From positions 1 through 12,976 of the forward strand of contig JBAZCO010000045.1 of assembly GCA_041654915.1 (NCBI GenBank): a stretch of DNA of 12,976 nt. The letters are read 5' to 3'. This document shows, one piece after another, positions 1 through 8,457 of this stretch. Within the stretch, counting starts at the first letter, position 1; each line of letters opens with the position of its first letter. The stretch comes from JBAZCO01 sp041654915. Lineage in GTDB: Bacteria; Bacillota; Clostridia; Christensenellales; DTU072. Under the pieces are notes generated by a model. It had not been told where the DNA came from, did not search any database, and worked only from the letters and a program-made list of their open reading frames with translations. The position numbers were made by a program, and so were the translations under genes.

Positions 1-3000
1 ACAAGCCCAACACGCCGCCAATATTGCCTGCGGCATCTGACGCATATATGGTTACATCGGTAAAGTTTATGCTTAGCGTACTGTTCCAAGCAAGTCCGAT
101 AAGTCCGCCAATATTAAGCTGTCTTCCCGACACTTTAATACTGCCGATAGCGTAAACACCAATAATTTCTGCCGAGTATGTTTCCGCCGCTAATAATCCT
201 GCGCTAATATTTTCACCTGCAACAACAAGGTCAAACTCTATGCCAAGGTTATGCACCCTTGCGCCTGAATCTAAAGTTCCAAAGAAACCAAAGTTATCAC
301 TTGCCGTAAAGCCGCCGTTATGGAACACCTTGAAGTTGCCGCCGTCATAGTTGCCCGCAAAGCGATTGCTGTCAGAGCCAATGGGAGAGAAGTTTGCAGG
401 AAGTTCTATATCTTGTGTTTGCAAGAATGCCGCCCTTCTCCTATTCATACCCAAGTAGTTATACTCGCTATCAAGCGACATATAGAAGTCAATATAGGTC
501 ATATCCAAAACAGAGGATATTAGGTAGGGATTTTGCCCCTCATAGCCGTCGCCCGAGAAGTAAACCACCGTGAGTATTCTATTCTCTACTGCGGGATTTA
601 TTATAATAAAGCTATCGTCTGCAACCGTTGCTGTTAGGGTATATACGCCTATTTCTTGCGGTACAGTCAAACTGCCGTTGTATGTTATGCTAAAGTCAAG
701 CTCGCCATAAGTATCGTTAAAGCCTGCCTCACTCACCGTGATAAAGGACGGGGTAATTTGATTATCTTGCAAGTACTGATGACGGTTGTTGTATATAATA
801 GATATCTGCTTGTAGCAAGAGAGTTCAACCGTCACATTTTCGCCGGATATTTCCATTGTAAAGCCCGAGGTAACCGTATGGAAATTGCCGGGGACTTCAC
901 TCTTTATTATATCTTCGCCTGACTTGACAAGCAAAGACTTTAGGAAGTAGCCGCTTGTCATATTTATAGCGCTATCGACAATATCGCCACGCCTATAATC
1001 GCTTATTATATTTGTGATAGTTGCATAGTTACCCAAAGTGCCGCTCACATACTGCTCTGCCGATATCGTGTAAGTGTTGGTATCTATCTTTATTTCGCCA
1101 TAGTTGTTCTCAACCGAGGACACACCTGCGCCACTAAGCGCACGCATCTTATAAAATGCCCTTGTGCCGCCATAGCCGCTTTCGTCTGTGAGGAGCATAG
1201 TGTTGCCGTTTATTTTTTCTGCCGTCCATTCCGACCAAGTGACACCGTCGTCACTGGTTGCATATTGCAACACATATCCCGACTCGCCCGTGTGGGTGAC
1301 ATTGTATATAATAGATAAATCACTTATCCACCAACCTGCATTTTGCAATGGGGCGGACAAACTTGTGCCACTGCTAAATAGCGCAAATTCCGGAATTTCG
1401 TTATCAATCTTAACGGGGATAACTACTGTGTGATATTCCCGTCCCGCCCCGCTAATCAGGCGTAGCCTATATTCATTTTGGGTATTGTTGGAGAGGGTTA
1501 ACACATTCTCTGCCGTATTGTAGCCCGCATCAAGGTATTCGCCGTAAACATCCGAACCTATACGCCGTGTTTGATATTGCACAGTATAGCCGCTTGGACC
1601 AGAGTTGACATTTCTTACCAAAATTTCTACCGAGCCGCTCACCCAATCACCCGTATATAGAGTGTCGTTGTAGTAAGGTGTTGCCGTAGCGGAAACGGTT
1701 GCCTTGTCAATCTTAACTAACTTACCTTCTGTGGTAAAGTTGCTCACTCCTGTGCCAGCGACTATGCGGAAGTAGTAATACACACCGTTTGTCGTTGTAT
1801 TTACCGAGTATGTTCTCTCTGCACCCACCGATTCATTTAGAGTACCACGCTCTTCCCAAATAAGTTCGTCTGCGGATGTTATTGTGGGTGAGGCGGATGA
1901 TGCCCAATAATATTTTGCGCCGCTTGGACCAACAACCATATTTAAAGTAAAGTCCACATTATGATAAGTCCATTGCCCAAGGTAGTTCTCGCCGTTGGCT
2001 TTTGCCGTGCTTGTCACTGTGGGTTGTATGGTATCTTTATTTACCGTGTAAGTACCTTCATCGTAATACACCCTGCCCGTACCGGTTCTCAAGCGGAATC
2101 TGTATGTTCTAATTTGTGAAACTTCGGCTATCATATAGGGATTGAGCGTACCGTTATTTTGCACCGCTTGAGTGGTTTGTCCAACTAAAGATTCGGTGAG
2201 CCACAGCCCGTTATTGATAGAGAATTCCAAAGCAGCGCCGCTTGGTCCAAATGTGCTAAAGCCCGATTCGGGGTCGAACACTACGGGGAAGTCAAAGCGT
2301 ACATTTACACCCTCGTCATATATCCAAGAGCCGCTTTCGTAACCATTGGTATCCACAGTAAATGAGAATCCTTCGGTTTTATCTATTCTTGGCATAATTG
2401 GGTCATTAACAAAGATATTACCTGCTCTGTCTGTCATTATTATCACAAACTTAGCATATTCTTGCATATTAAAGGACGATAACCCGTCTTTTTCGGTAAT
2501 TACCGCTTGCGTATAAGGTGTGGATGGGTTGGTGTGGTCTGCCCCTATTGCATAGCGCCTTACCTCAACGGTGGCAACTCCAGACGGAGTATCCCCAGGC
2601 TTAAACCTTGTTTCAATATCCTCATAGCCCCAAACAGTTGTTATAGTATTGTAATTGGTAAGGGTTGTGCCGTTAAAGTAGTAGGTAATGGGAGTTTCAA
2701 ATACGGGCGGGGTAAAGTCTATCCTAATTCTGCCTAGGTTTTCGCCCTCCATTACCCGCTCAGAACCAGATATGATTCTAACCATATACGGGTTATTTTG
2801 TTGATTTTTAACATCAACTCTTATCGTTACATTCTGCTCTAAGCCGTTTTCGTTGCCCTCCTCAAACAGCACTTCAGTTAGGTCAATCCATACTTTGGTG
2901 GAATCTCCTGCATCTTTGCCGTCAGTTGAAAATTGCATTTTAGCGCCGCTAGGTGTAAAGTTCATATTAAATACAAACCTTACAAATGCGTTGTCGCCAT

Positions 3001-6000
3001 AGCTGGCTCGTGACAGCCATAAATCTTCGGCAAATGTGTACAGCTCGTCTGTTTCGCCAATGTATGCCTCCGAAGTAAAGCTTGGCTCACCTTGGTCTAC
3101 TTTAAGCGTATAGTTTGCTGTTGTCGTATTGCCTGCTATGTCTGTTATTGAAATAACATATTCTGTACACTTATCCACCACGAACAAATACTTGCCGTCG
3201 CCGTGATGTACTGCGGGAACATTTTCGCCCACATTGGTTACTATAACTTTACTATGGTCTATGCCGGAATTGAATAGTTCGTGCGTATCTCGAGCGACAA
3301 ACTTCATATCCACATCCTCGTTTCGCCACGGGCTGTCGCCTTTATAGTTGGCAAGAATAATAGACCAAACGGGGTCGTCATCAACAATATCAGGAGCGGT
3401 TTTGTCAATATTTACATATCCAAAAGTGATATCGGTAATTCGTCCTGCGCCGCTCTCCACGCTAAAGATATACTCATTATGCTGCTCCTCACTCAAGGAG
3501 TGTTCGGCTACTATCGTTTGGAATGCTCCCTCGTCTGTGGTTAAGAAGTCGCCTTCTGTCCAATAGTTATAACTTGCCCCGCCGTCAATGCTGTAACGCA
3601 CTTTGACGCCAGATGCGCCCGCATTTATTGTAAACACGAAGTTGGCAATATCATTTATCCATTCCCCTGCTGTGTATCCCTCTACAATAAAGTCGGGATT
3701 TTTGGTGTCTACTTTCTCCCATACTTCAAGGGTGGAAATATTGCCCGCTATATCTGTTGCGGTTACTGTGTAAACTTTGTAGTCGGGAACAAAAATATAC
3801 ACGCTGTTGTTGTCGGGATTAATTTCGCCCGAATTTATCGTATATGCAGCATCGTTATCAACCGTAATGCTAAGTATGCCCGAATAATCGGCTTTGACAT
3901 CGGTTATAGATAGCGTCACAACCGCTGTATCTTTTATCCAACCATTCTCATTGGGAGTTTGGGTGATGCCCGTCTTGGCGATAATAGGAGCGGTTTTATC
4001 TATTTTAATTACAAAACTATCTTCCAATATAACATTTCGGGAAGTTCCCGTTTCCACACGGAAGGTATATGTGAGGTTTTGCTCATCCGAACGGGTGAAT
4101 ATCAAATCATCATAATTTACAATCGGCTGTTCCGTCATGCCGTAATTGTAGCTTGTCAATTGAGTATCCGTCCAAGATTCTCCGCCGTCAGTGCTGTAAT
4201 AAATGATTATGCCGCTGCCGCCCGATGTTGCCGATATATCAAAGGTAACATCTTGATTTATCCATTCGCTGGCATAGCCGTTTGCAAAATTAACGCTAAT
4301 GGTAGGAGTGACGGTATCTATCTTGCAATGTACTTCCTCTGTTGAGGATGCCACGCTCTTATGAGTACCCGCACCATGTGTGGCGTGTACCGCTTTAAAT
4401 ATATAAGATTCGCTGTAACTTTGCCCTTCTGATGCCGCCGCCGCAACAAAGATTATTGGGCAGCCCGGCTGAGCAGCAGGAGTACCCGGCACATCTTGCC
4501 AAGTTACACCGTTGTCCTTAGAATAAATATATTTTTGCACCGCTCCTGACGCCGTACCGCTCACGCTCAATCTAAATGCCACAGAGTTAGCCCAACCCGT
4601 TTCCGCATTGTAGCCATCGGAGTTAGCAATATCAATTACCGCTATCACATCTGTTTCCAACACATTAAATATTATAGTAGGCGAGAACACAGGTAACCCG
4701 AGTTCTGTATTGATTATGGTAAAGGATACTTCGTATGTACCAATACCGGTGGGCGCAACATCGCTAGATATTTCTAGCCCTATCCTATAAAGTCCGGGGT
4801 TTTGGCTGAACAAGTCCACATCTACATTTACCCGTCTTGGTGTTCCCGTATAAAGTTCATCAACTTGTTTAACTAGGTTGTTATTTAACCTGTATTGCGC
4901 AAATACCGCCGTAAATGTGGTATCTGTTTCGGCAGGCATTTCCGATACCATTTCATAAACATAGCTGTGATTTATCGACTTATAATTGCCGCCCTTTTGC
5001 CAACCTAAGAATATATAGTTAGCGCTATCGTTTTGCACCGCTTTAATGCCAACACGGGCTTTGTTGTTTACAACCTTGGTTGTTTCCCAATCATAATCAT
5101 AAGTGTTGGTTGCCGCATCTGCGCCAAAGGCTATCCTTGCTAACGAAGTGGAAAGATTGGCAGTAACATTTGCCTTTATGCCCGTAACAGAATGATAGTT
5201 TGTGGCATCATGTCCGATGGGGTCAAAGTTAAACAAATACTCTGTTGTAGTTGTGGGAGCGTTATTCAAAGCAGGTATAATTTCTGGGGTTTGCCACTCG
5301 AATTCGCCCTCTACTCCAATACCGCTGTCATATGGGTTTATTGCGTGAGGCATACCCGCCGCAGAGAGTGATTGCCCATACTTAATATTAATTGCGTGGT
5401 GCTGAGGGAATATGGGTGTAGCTTTGCCAATTAAAATATCTGTTTCCCTAGTGAGTATAGCACTCCCCCCTTTAAGTATAGAATATGAGGCTTTGTAAGG
5501 CTCGGGGGCTGCGTCAACAGGAGCGCCATCTAGAGTTGTAGCTCCCTTTTTATAAACAATTGGGGTCGCACTATAACCGTTAGTTCCATAAACATTATTA
5601 AAAGTGGTTAACCCAAAACCGCCCCTTGCTTTAGAATAAAATACAGGCTCTATGGGGAGAGGTTGCCCGTCATACAGCTTGCTTGCGTTGGCGGTGTTGA
5701 GATAGACAACCGTATCTATATCAATATTCATACTTGTTGTTGTCCCCTTGAGGTCGGTTGCAACAACTGCAAAAGTGTTTATACTGTTTTTTGTGATTGT
5801 AAAGGTGGTATTATACACTATTGAATTTGTGTCACTTGGAAAATCGCCTGAGGATGCACTATATGTGCTTGTTGTGCCTCCCGGCTCCCAAGCCTGACCA
5901 TTAATGCTTAAAGACTTTAGTCCAAACCCGTCGTAGATACTTATTGTAGCAAATACATTGTTTTGGTTTTCTTGTGTATTTATAACAACTTCTGGTCCGC

Positions 6001-7810
6001 TAGCGTTAGCTATTTCAAATTTCTTATAAACAACAGTGTCATTTTGTTTATAGCGCACCACATAATAACCTTCTCGGCTAAGCACATAGCTCTTTGCCCC
6101 AGACGATTGGAAAGTCGCCCCGCCCGAAGATGTTGTGGTCGCTGCATCATACACAGCTTTTGTTACCTGTGCAACAGCAAGTCCGCCGTTATCCGCTGTG
6201 GGGTGAAAGCTCGTGATTTTCACACGACCTACGGTAAAAACAACACCGTGTACTGCCGCAACCGCATTTGTGTTGGTAGAACGACTATATACGGTGGGCA
6301 AGCCTATTATATTCTTATACGGCGTAACATGAGTTCTCATCTCAGCGCTAGCCTTGGTTACATTATAAGTAGCATTGGGGGTGGTATTAATGTATCCATT
6401 TAATGTAGGAGGACTGGCTTTGCCATACCAATTTTCAGAGTAATGAGTGAGATTGCCAAAGTGCTGTATTTTATTATCGGTAAATACAACCAACCCTCTA
6501 TCCACCTGCGACACGCTACCTATACTAGTAGTACGGGGTATAGTGGTGTTAGCGTTGCCTGTGCCATAATATGTATCTGCGCCGTATCCAAAAGCAAACA
6601 ACTCATTGCCGCTAGTAATTAAAAAACTGCCAATGCCGGCAGATGCCGAGTTGGCTTTCCATGTTTGACCTGTGATTTGGGTAAGAGCGTGTTGGTGTCT
6701 ACTTGATTCTTGAATGTCGCCCTGACCTTGACCATCACCCAATTTGCCGCCTCGTTGGTCACCCCAACCATAGGCTAACGCACCGTTCATTGCAAGGCTA
6801 TGCAGTTCGCCTGCGGCGATATGCGTAAATGTGTAGCTAGAAAATCTTCTTGCAGGAGTGCTTACAGTAGCGGTCGTTACTTCGCCTACTTGACGGCGTG
6901 AATTGCCGCCCCAACTCCATAGTTCGCCGTTTGATGCGCCTAAATTATTATTTAACAACGCAAGTGAGTGTACCGAACCTGCGCTTATCCGCATATACCG
7001 CCCTGCTTGAGTGGTAATTTTAATAGGCACATTGCTGTCGGTAGTATTGCCACGCCCCAACTGCCCGTCTGAATTGCAGCCCCAAGTAAAGAGATTGCCT
7101 TTGTTGGTGATTAGCATTGAGTGGTGGTCGCCCGCCGATACATCTATTGGATATTCATCAGCGGCAAAAGCAAATCTTGAAGATATATTTTGAGGTATAC
7201 CAATATTAGCGGCGGCGGAACTCCCATTGCCTAATCTGCCGTTATTTTGCATACCCCAAGTAAAAACTACATAGTTATTGCCCGCAATTGCGCCTTTTGT
7301 ATGGTCATATCCAATTACTAAACTGTGAAAACCGCCTGCGGCAACTTTGGTAATTGTGTAGTCGTTTAGCGCCACAACGGGTTGAAGATAGTTATAATGG
7401 TAAGTCGCATTATCTATATTCCAATTTGTAGTACCTGCGCCAAGCCCCAATTGTTGTTGTTCGTTTGAGCCTCTTGTATAAACAAAGCCGTCTATATCGG
7501 CAATTATCGTGTGAAATTTTCCCACACTAATATCACTAGTATTGATAGGATAACCTGTGTTGGCGCTACCTCCGCCAATAGCGATGCCACCGTTATCATC
7601 AATCTTAGATGCAAGATATAAAGGGGGATTTTCCTCCGCAATTGTATCTAAGCTATTATCCACCGTTTCCTCTGAGGGAGCAGATGGATTAGATTTAAAT
7701 AATTCAACAATACCACTGCCATTGATAGTGGCAATTAGTATGATAAAAACCGAAGCTATTAAGGTTATTGCAACCTTTGCCCAAAGTTTTTTGTTAGCGG
7801 AGCGTCGCAT
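1..7810 (-). CDS. Giant RCC1-propeller / Ig-like repeat surface protein (partial, 3' end off window)
   Basis: I translated this frame throughout: it is open from ATG at 7810 to the left edge, at least 2603 codons, with no stop. The start is firm: AGGAGGT (7817-7823) lies 6 bases upstream and the first residues are basic (MRRSANKK). Order: hydrophobic segment about residues 9-30, signal anchor or signal peptide with no clear cleavage site; acidic/Pro/Ser linker 40-65; seven RCC1-type blades 94-453; Ig-like segment about 470-700; MBG-like parts starting near YDGQP (713) and YTGTP (987); an InlB-like stretch with GW at 936-937; eleven Ig-like units 1054-2247; mixed Ig/MBG-like 2248-2415; GLUG-type region from 2419 to the edge. 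Such proteins are exported and act in adhesion, matrix or carbohydrate binding; no catalytic domain is visible. Its anchor (sortase motif, SLH, or none) would be off window. Function is inferred from architecture only. The gene has its own promoter. Confidence 0.93.
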   Translation of the reverse strand, partial: MRRSANKKLWAKVAITLIASVFIILIATINGSGIVELFKSNPSAPSEETVDNSLDTIAEENPPLYLASKIDDNGGIAIGGGSANTGYPINTSDISVGKFHTIIADIDGFVYTRGSNEQQQLGLGAGTTNWNIDNATYHYNYLQPVVALNDYTITKVAAGGFHSLVIGYDHTKGAIAGNNYVVFTWGMQNNGRLGNGSSAAANIGIPQNISSRFAFAADEYPIDVSAGDHHSMLITNKGNLFTWGCNSDGQLGRGNTTDSNVPIKITTQAGRYMRISAGSVHSLALLNNNLGASNGELWSWGGNSRRQVGEVTTATVSTPARRFSSYTFTHIAAGELHSLAMNGALAYGWGDQRGGKLGDGQGQGDIQESSRHQHALTQITGQTWKANSASAGIGSFLITSGNELFAFGYGADTYYGTGNANTTIPRTTSIGSVSQVDRGLVVFTDNKIQHFGNLTHYSENWYGKASPPTLNGYINTTPNATYNVTKASAEMRTHVTPYKNIIGLPTVYSRSTNTNAVAAVHGVVFTVGRVKITSFHPTADNGGLAVAQVTKAVYDAATTTSSGGATFQSSGAKSYVLSREGYYVVRYKQNDTVVYKKFEIANASGPEVVINTQENQNNVFATISIYDGFGLKSLSINGQAWEPGGTTSTYSASSGDFPSDTNSIVYNTTFTITKNSINTFAVVATDLKGTTTSMNIDIDTVVYLNTANASKLYDGQPLPIEPVFYSKARGGFGLTTFNNVYGTNGYSATPIVYKKGATTLDGAPVDAAPEPYKASYSILKGGSAILTRETDILIGKATPIFPQHHAINIKYGQSLSAAGMPHAINPYDSGIGVEGEFEWQTPEIIPALNNAPTTTTEYLFNFDPIGHDATNYHSVTGIKANVTANLSTSLARIAFGADAATNTYDYDWETTKVVNNKARVGIKAVQNDSANYIFLGWQKGGNYKSINHSYVYEMVSEMPAETDTTFTAVFAQYRLNNNLVKQVDELYTGTPRRVNVDVDLFSQNPGLYRIGLEISSDVAPTGIGTYEVSFTIINTELGLPVFSPTIIFNVLETDVIAVIDIANSDGYNAETGWANSVAFRLSVSGTASGAVQKYIYSKDNGVTWQDVPGTPAAQPGCPIIFVAAAASEGQSYSESYIFKAVHATHGAGTHKSVASSTEEVHCKIDTVTPTISVNFANGYASEWINQDVTFDISATSGGSGIIIYYSTDGGESWTDTQLTSYNYGMTEQPIVNYDDLIFTRSDEQNLTYTFRVETGTSRNVILEDSFVIKIDKTAPIIAKTGITQTPNENGWIKDTAVVTLSITDVKADYSGILSITVDNDAAYTINSGEINPDNNSVYIFVPDYKVYTVTATDIAGNISTLEVWEKVDTKNPDFIVEGYTAGEWINDIANFVFTINAGASGVKVRYSIDGGASYNYWTEGDFLTTDEGAFQTIVAEHSLSEEQHNEYIFSVESGAGRITDITFGYVNIDKTAPDIVDDDPVWSIILANYKGDSPWRNEDVDMKFVARDTHELFNSGIDHSKVIVTNVGENVPAVHHGDGKYLFVVDKCTEYVISITDIAGNTTTANYTLKVDQGEPSFTSEAYIGETDELYTFAEDLWLSRASYGDNAFVRFVFNMNFTPSGAKMQFSTDGKDAGDSTKVWIDLTEVLFEEGNENGLEQNVTIRVDVKNQQNNPYMVRIISGSERVMEGENLGRIRIDFTPPVFETPITYYFNGTTLTNYNTITTVWGYEDIETRFKPGDTPSGVATVEVRRYAIGADHTNPSTPYTQAVITEKDGLSSFNMQEYAKFVIIMTDRAGNIFVNDPIMPRIDKTEGFSFTVDTNGYESGSWIYDEGVNVRFDFPVVFDPESGFSTFGPSGAALEFSINNGLWLTESLVGQTTQAVQNNGTLNPYMIAEVSQIRTYRFRLRTGTGRVYYDEGTYTVNKDTIQPTVTSTAKANGENYLGQWTYHNVDFTLNMVVGPSGAKYYWASSASPTITSADELIWEERGTLNESVGAERTYSVNTTTNGVYYYFRIVAGTGVSNFTTEGKLVKIDKATVSATATPYYNDTLYTGDWVSGSVEILVRNVNSGPSGYTVQYQTRRIGSDVYGEYLDAGYNTAENVLTLSNNTQNEYRLRLISGAGREYHTVVIPVKIDNEIPEFALFSSGTSLSAPLQNAGWWISDLSIIYNVTHTGESGYVLQYATSDDGVTWSEWTAEKINGNTMLLTDESGYGGTRAFYKMRALSGAGVSSVENNYGEIKIDTNTYTISAEQYVSGTLGNYATITNIISDYRRGDIVDSAINMTSGYFLKSLLVKSGEDIIKSEVPGNFHTVTSGFTMEISGENVTVELSCYKQISIIYNNRHQYLQDNQITPSFITVSEAGFNDTYGELDFSITYNGSLTVPQEIGVYTLTATVADDSFIIINPAVENRILTVVYFSGDGYEGQNPYLISSVLDMTYIDFYMSLDSEYNYLGMNRRRAAFLQTQDIELPANFSPIGSDSNRFAGNYDGGNFKVFHNGGFTASDNFGFFGTLDSGARVHNLGIEFDLVVAGENISAGLLAAETYSAEIIGVYAIGSIKVSGRQLNIGGLIGLAWNSTLSINFTDVTIYASDAAGNIGGVLGL
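2..556 (-). repeat. Start of GLUG-type beta-helical region of the giant protein
   Basis: Residues 2419 to the window edge follow a pattern known from Bacillota surface proteins: GDGYEGQNPYLISSVLDM, then DIELPANFSPIGSDSNRF, then AGNYDGGNFKVF, FGFFGTLDSGARVHNLGIE, and repeats of the form NIGGLIGLAWNSTLSI and NIGGVLGL. This fits the GLUG motif family, thought to build right-handed beta-helix or adhesin-like repeats. At least two GLUG-type motifs are inside the window and more are expected beyond the edge. The leading segment with NPYLI and PIG resembles the entry module that commonly precedes GLUG repeats. The role as an adhesive or carbohydrate-facing tip is inference. Confidence 0.72.
1070..4651 (-). 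repeat. Eleven tandem Ig-like units of the giant protein
   Basis: Residues 1054-2247 divide at recurring K-I-D-x-x-x-P boundaries into units ending near 1169, 1275, 1372, 1473, 1576, 1702, 1814, 1930, 2039, 2140 and 2247, so 97-126 residues each. Type A units (1, 2, 4, 6, 8-11) share Y..G.W after the boundary, a central (G/S)PSG or ASG/GSG turn followed by Y(S/A)xDxG, and Y.FR..(S/T)G.GR near the end. Type B units (3, 5, 7) lack that core and end with TDIAGN or TDRAGN, a signature of bacterial Ig-like domains. At DNA level the GPSG codons recur almost identically at 1589-1601, 1919-1931 and 2237-2249, a spacing of about 106-110 codons that supports duplication. The units probably form an extended stalk. 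Divergence between units is high, so the array is old rather than freshly amplified. Confidence 0.85.
6452..7531 (-). repeat. Seven RCC1-type repeats (beta-propeller domain)
   Basis: Residues 94-453 of the giant protein contain repeats of the pattern (A/S)AGxxHSLAL...G.l.sWG.N..GQLG.G. Clear units are at about 94-124, 155-196, 223-255 (AGDHHSMLIT, TWGCNSDGQLGRG), 274-310 (AGSVHSLAL, WSWGGNSRRQVG) and 330-360 (AGELHSLAM, YGWGDQRGGKLGDG). A degenerate unit at 388-419 keeps AGIGSFLITSGNELFAFGYG, and a vestigial one lies at 432-453 (GLVVFTDNKIQHFGN). RCC1 domains classically fold as seven-bladed propellers, so the count fits one complete propeller. In bacteria this fold usually serves protein or ligand binding; nothing suggests chromatin or GTPase exchange activity here. 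Assignment to RCC1 is firm for five blades and inferred for the last two. Confidence 0.88.
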
Positions 7811-7846
7811 ATAGGTACCTCCTAAGAGAAAAACCAAAATTTATAA

Positions 7847-7877
7847 GGTATTTATATATATATTATAAATATATACC
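7847..7877 (-). other. A+T-rich leader inverted repeat of the giant gene
   Basis: A 31-base stretch bracketed by GGTAT and ATACC consists almost only of A and T between the brackets and can fold into an imperfect hairpin. It begins at the predicted transcription start and so would form the very 5' end of the mRNA. Such 5' hairpins can protect mRNA from decay, but this role is inference, and simple A+T richness could give the same pattern. Confidence 0.35.
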
Positions 7878-7884
7878 CATTACT

Positions 7885-7913
7885 AATATATAATGAAAAG
7901 ATAAAATTGTCAA
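7885..7913 (-). promoter_or_regulatory. Sigma-A-type promoter of the giant surface protein gene
   Basis: On the minus strand a consensus -35 TTGACA (7908-7913) is followed by a 17-base spacer and a -10 TATATT (7885-7890, one mismatch). Transcription would begin near 7878, giving a leader of about 68 bases before the ATG. The match is unusually good and suggests housekeeping expression rather than dependence on an activator. Confidence 0.75.
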
Positions 7914-7973
7914 CAGAAAAAAACAAGTAAATAACATAATGGAATTATAATAAAGAAATAAAAATTCAAGTTT

Positions 7974-8005
7974 CAAGACACGAAATAAGGGCGCAAGATG
8001 CGCCC
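7974..8005. repeat. 32-bp direct repeat, copy A (distal to tRNA-Ala)
   Basis: This sequence begins CAAGACACGAAATAAGG and is identical over 32 bases to 8093-8124. It contains a 7-bp perfect stem (GGGCGCA, loop AGA, TGCGCCC; 7989-8005). Near it lies CCAAAACCCAC (8009-8019), the reverse complement of 8130-8140, and GGTGGAGAT (8026-8034), identical to 8139-8147, which includes most of the complement of the tRNA acceptor end. The order matches copy B, so the homology reaches the tRNA tip. The rest of the spacer, to 8092, matches nothing I recognise. Confidence 0.85.
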
Positions 8006-8092
8006 AATCCAAAACCCACAAGAAGGGTGGAGATTGCGTCCCTTATGAGTGCGAGGACGAGGGGAGTTTATCCAGACATAAATGACCGAGTC

Positions 8093-8124
8093 CAAGACAC
8101 GAAATAAGGGCGCAAGATGCGCCC
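8093..8124. repeat. 32-bp direct repeat, copy B (adjacent to tRNA-Ala)
   Basis: Identical to 7974-8005, offset by 119 bases. This copy lies 13 bases beyond the CCA end of tRNA-Ala, and its hairpin extends to a perfect 11-bp stem (8104-8128) because the flanking bases TTAT complete the pairing. That better stem suggests it is the working copy as a tRNA 3' hairpin and that copy A is a decayed duplicate. Confidence 0.85.
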
Positions 8125-8128
8125 TTAT
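8104..8128 (-). terminator. Hairpin downstream of tRNA-Ala, possible terminator
   Basis: A perfect 11-bp stem (ATAAGGGCGCA / TGCGCCCTTAT) with a 3-base loop begins 10 bases after the tRNA 3' CCA. In the tRNA direction it is followed by TTCGTGTC, which is only weakly T-rich, so it is an imperfect intrinsic terminator. It may instead help 3' processing or end transcription partially, with some readthrough towards the giant gene. Confidence 0.45.
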
Positions 8129-8137
8129 CGTGGGTTT

Positions 8138-8213
<76 letters not shown>

Positions 8214-8234
8214 ACGCTTGATTAAACATTGATT

Positions 8235-8264
8235 ATTATATGATAACTAGCTATTCAAAGTCAA
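8235..8264 (-). promoter_or_regulatory. Promoter of tRNA-Ala
   Basis: The minus strand has a -35 TTGACT (8259-8264), an 18-base spacer and a consensus -10 TATAAT (8235-8240). The predicted start near 8228 leaves a leader of about 15 bases before the mature tRNA 5' end, which is usual for a stable RNA gene. Confidence 0.75.
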
Positions 8265-8282
8265 TCAATTTATTTAATTTTA

Positions 8283-8313
8283 CAAAAAGATATGTTTGTT
8301 CTTCCTAACAAAC
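8283..8313 (-). terminator. Probable terminator of the Wzy-C69 operon
   Basis: On the minus strand GTTTGTT and AACAAAC form a 7-bp stem around a 6-base loop (8294-8313), followed by ATATCTTTTT. The stem is A+T-rich and therefore weak, but the T tract follows on the correct side. It lies about 145 bases past the C69 stop codon and just upstream of the tRNA promoter, where insulation would be expected. No better hairpin lies between 8314 and 8457. Confidence 0.5.
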
Positions 8314-8457
8314 GGGTTACACATAACTTTGGTATATAACTATAAATGCCTAGTTAAGGTATCCTTAAAAAACATTAAAGACACCCAAACAACGGCTTAG
8401 TGCGAATACGCATTTGATAAAATATTCGGCATACCCTATTTGAAGTACAATGATTGT

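Noticed and set aside
5963..6403. Plus-strand open frame of 146 codons
   Set aside because: It lies wholly inside the coherent minus-strand giant gene, has no ribosome binding site and its translation has no recognisable domain.
1..7810. Giant gene as a pseudogene or assembly artefact
   Set aside because: No stop or frameshift occurs over 2603 codons, the domain order is sensible, and promoter and ribosome binding site are intact.
7974..8124. Possible CRISPR array
   Set aside because: There are only two copies, the 87-base spacing is too long, no further repeat exists on either side and no cas gene is in the window.
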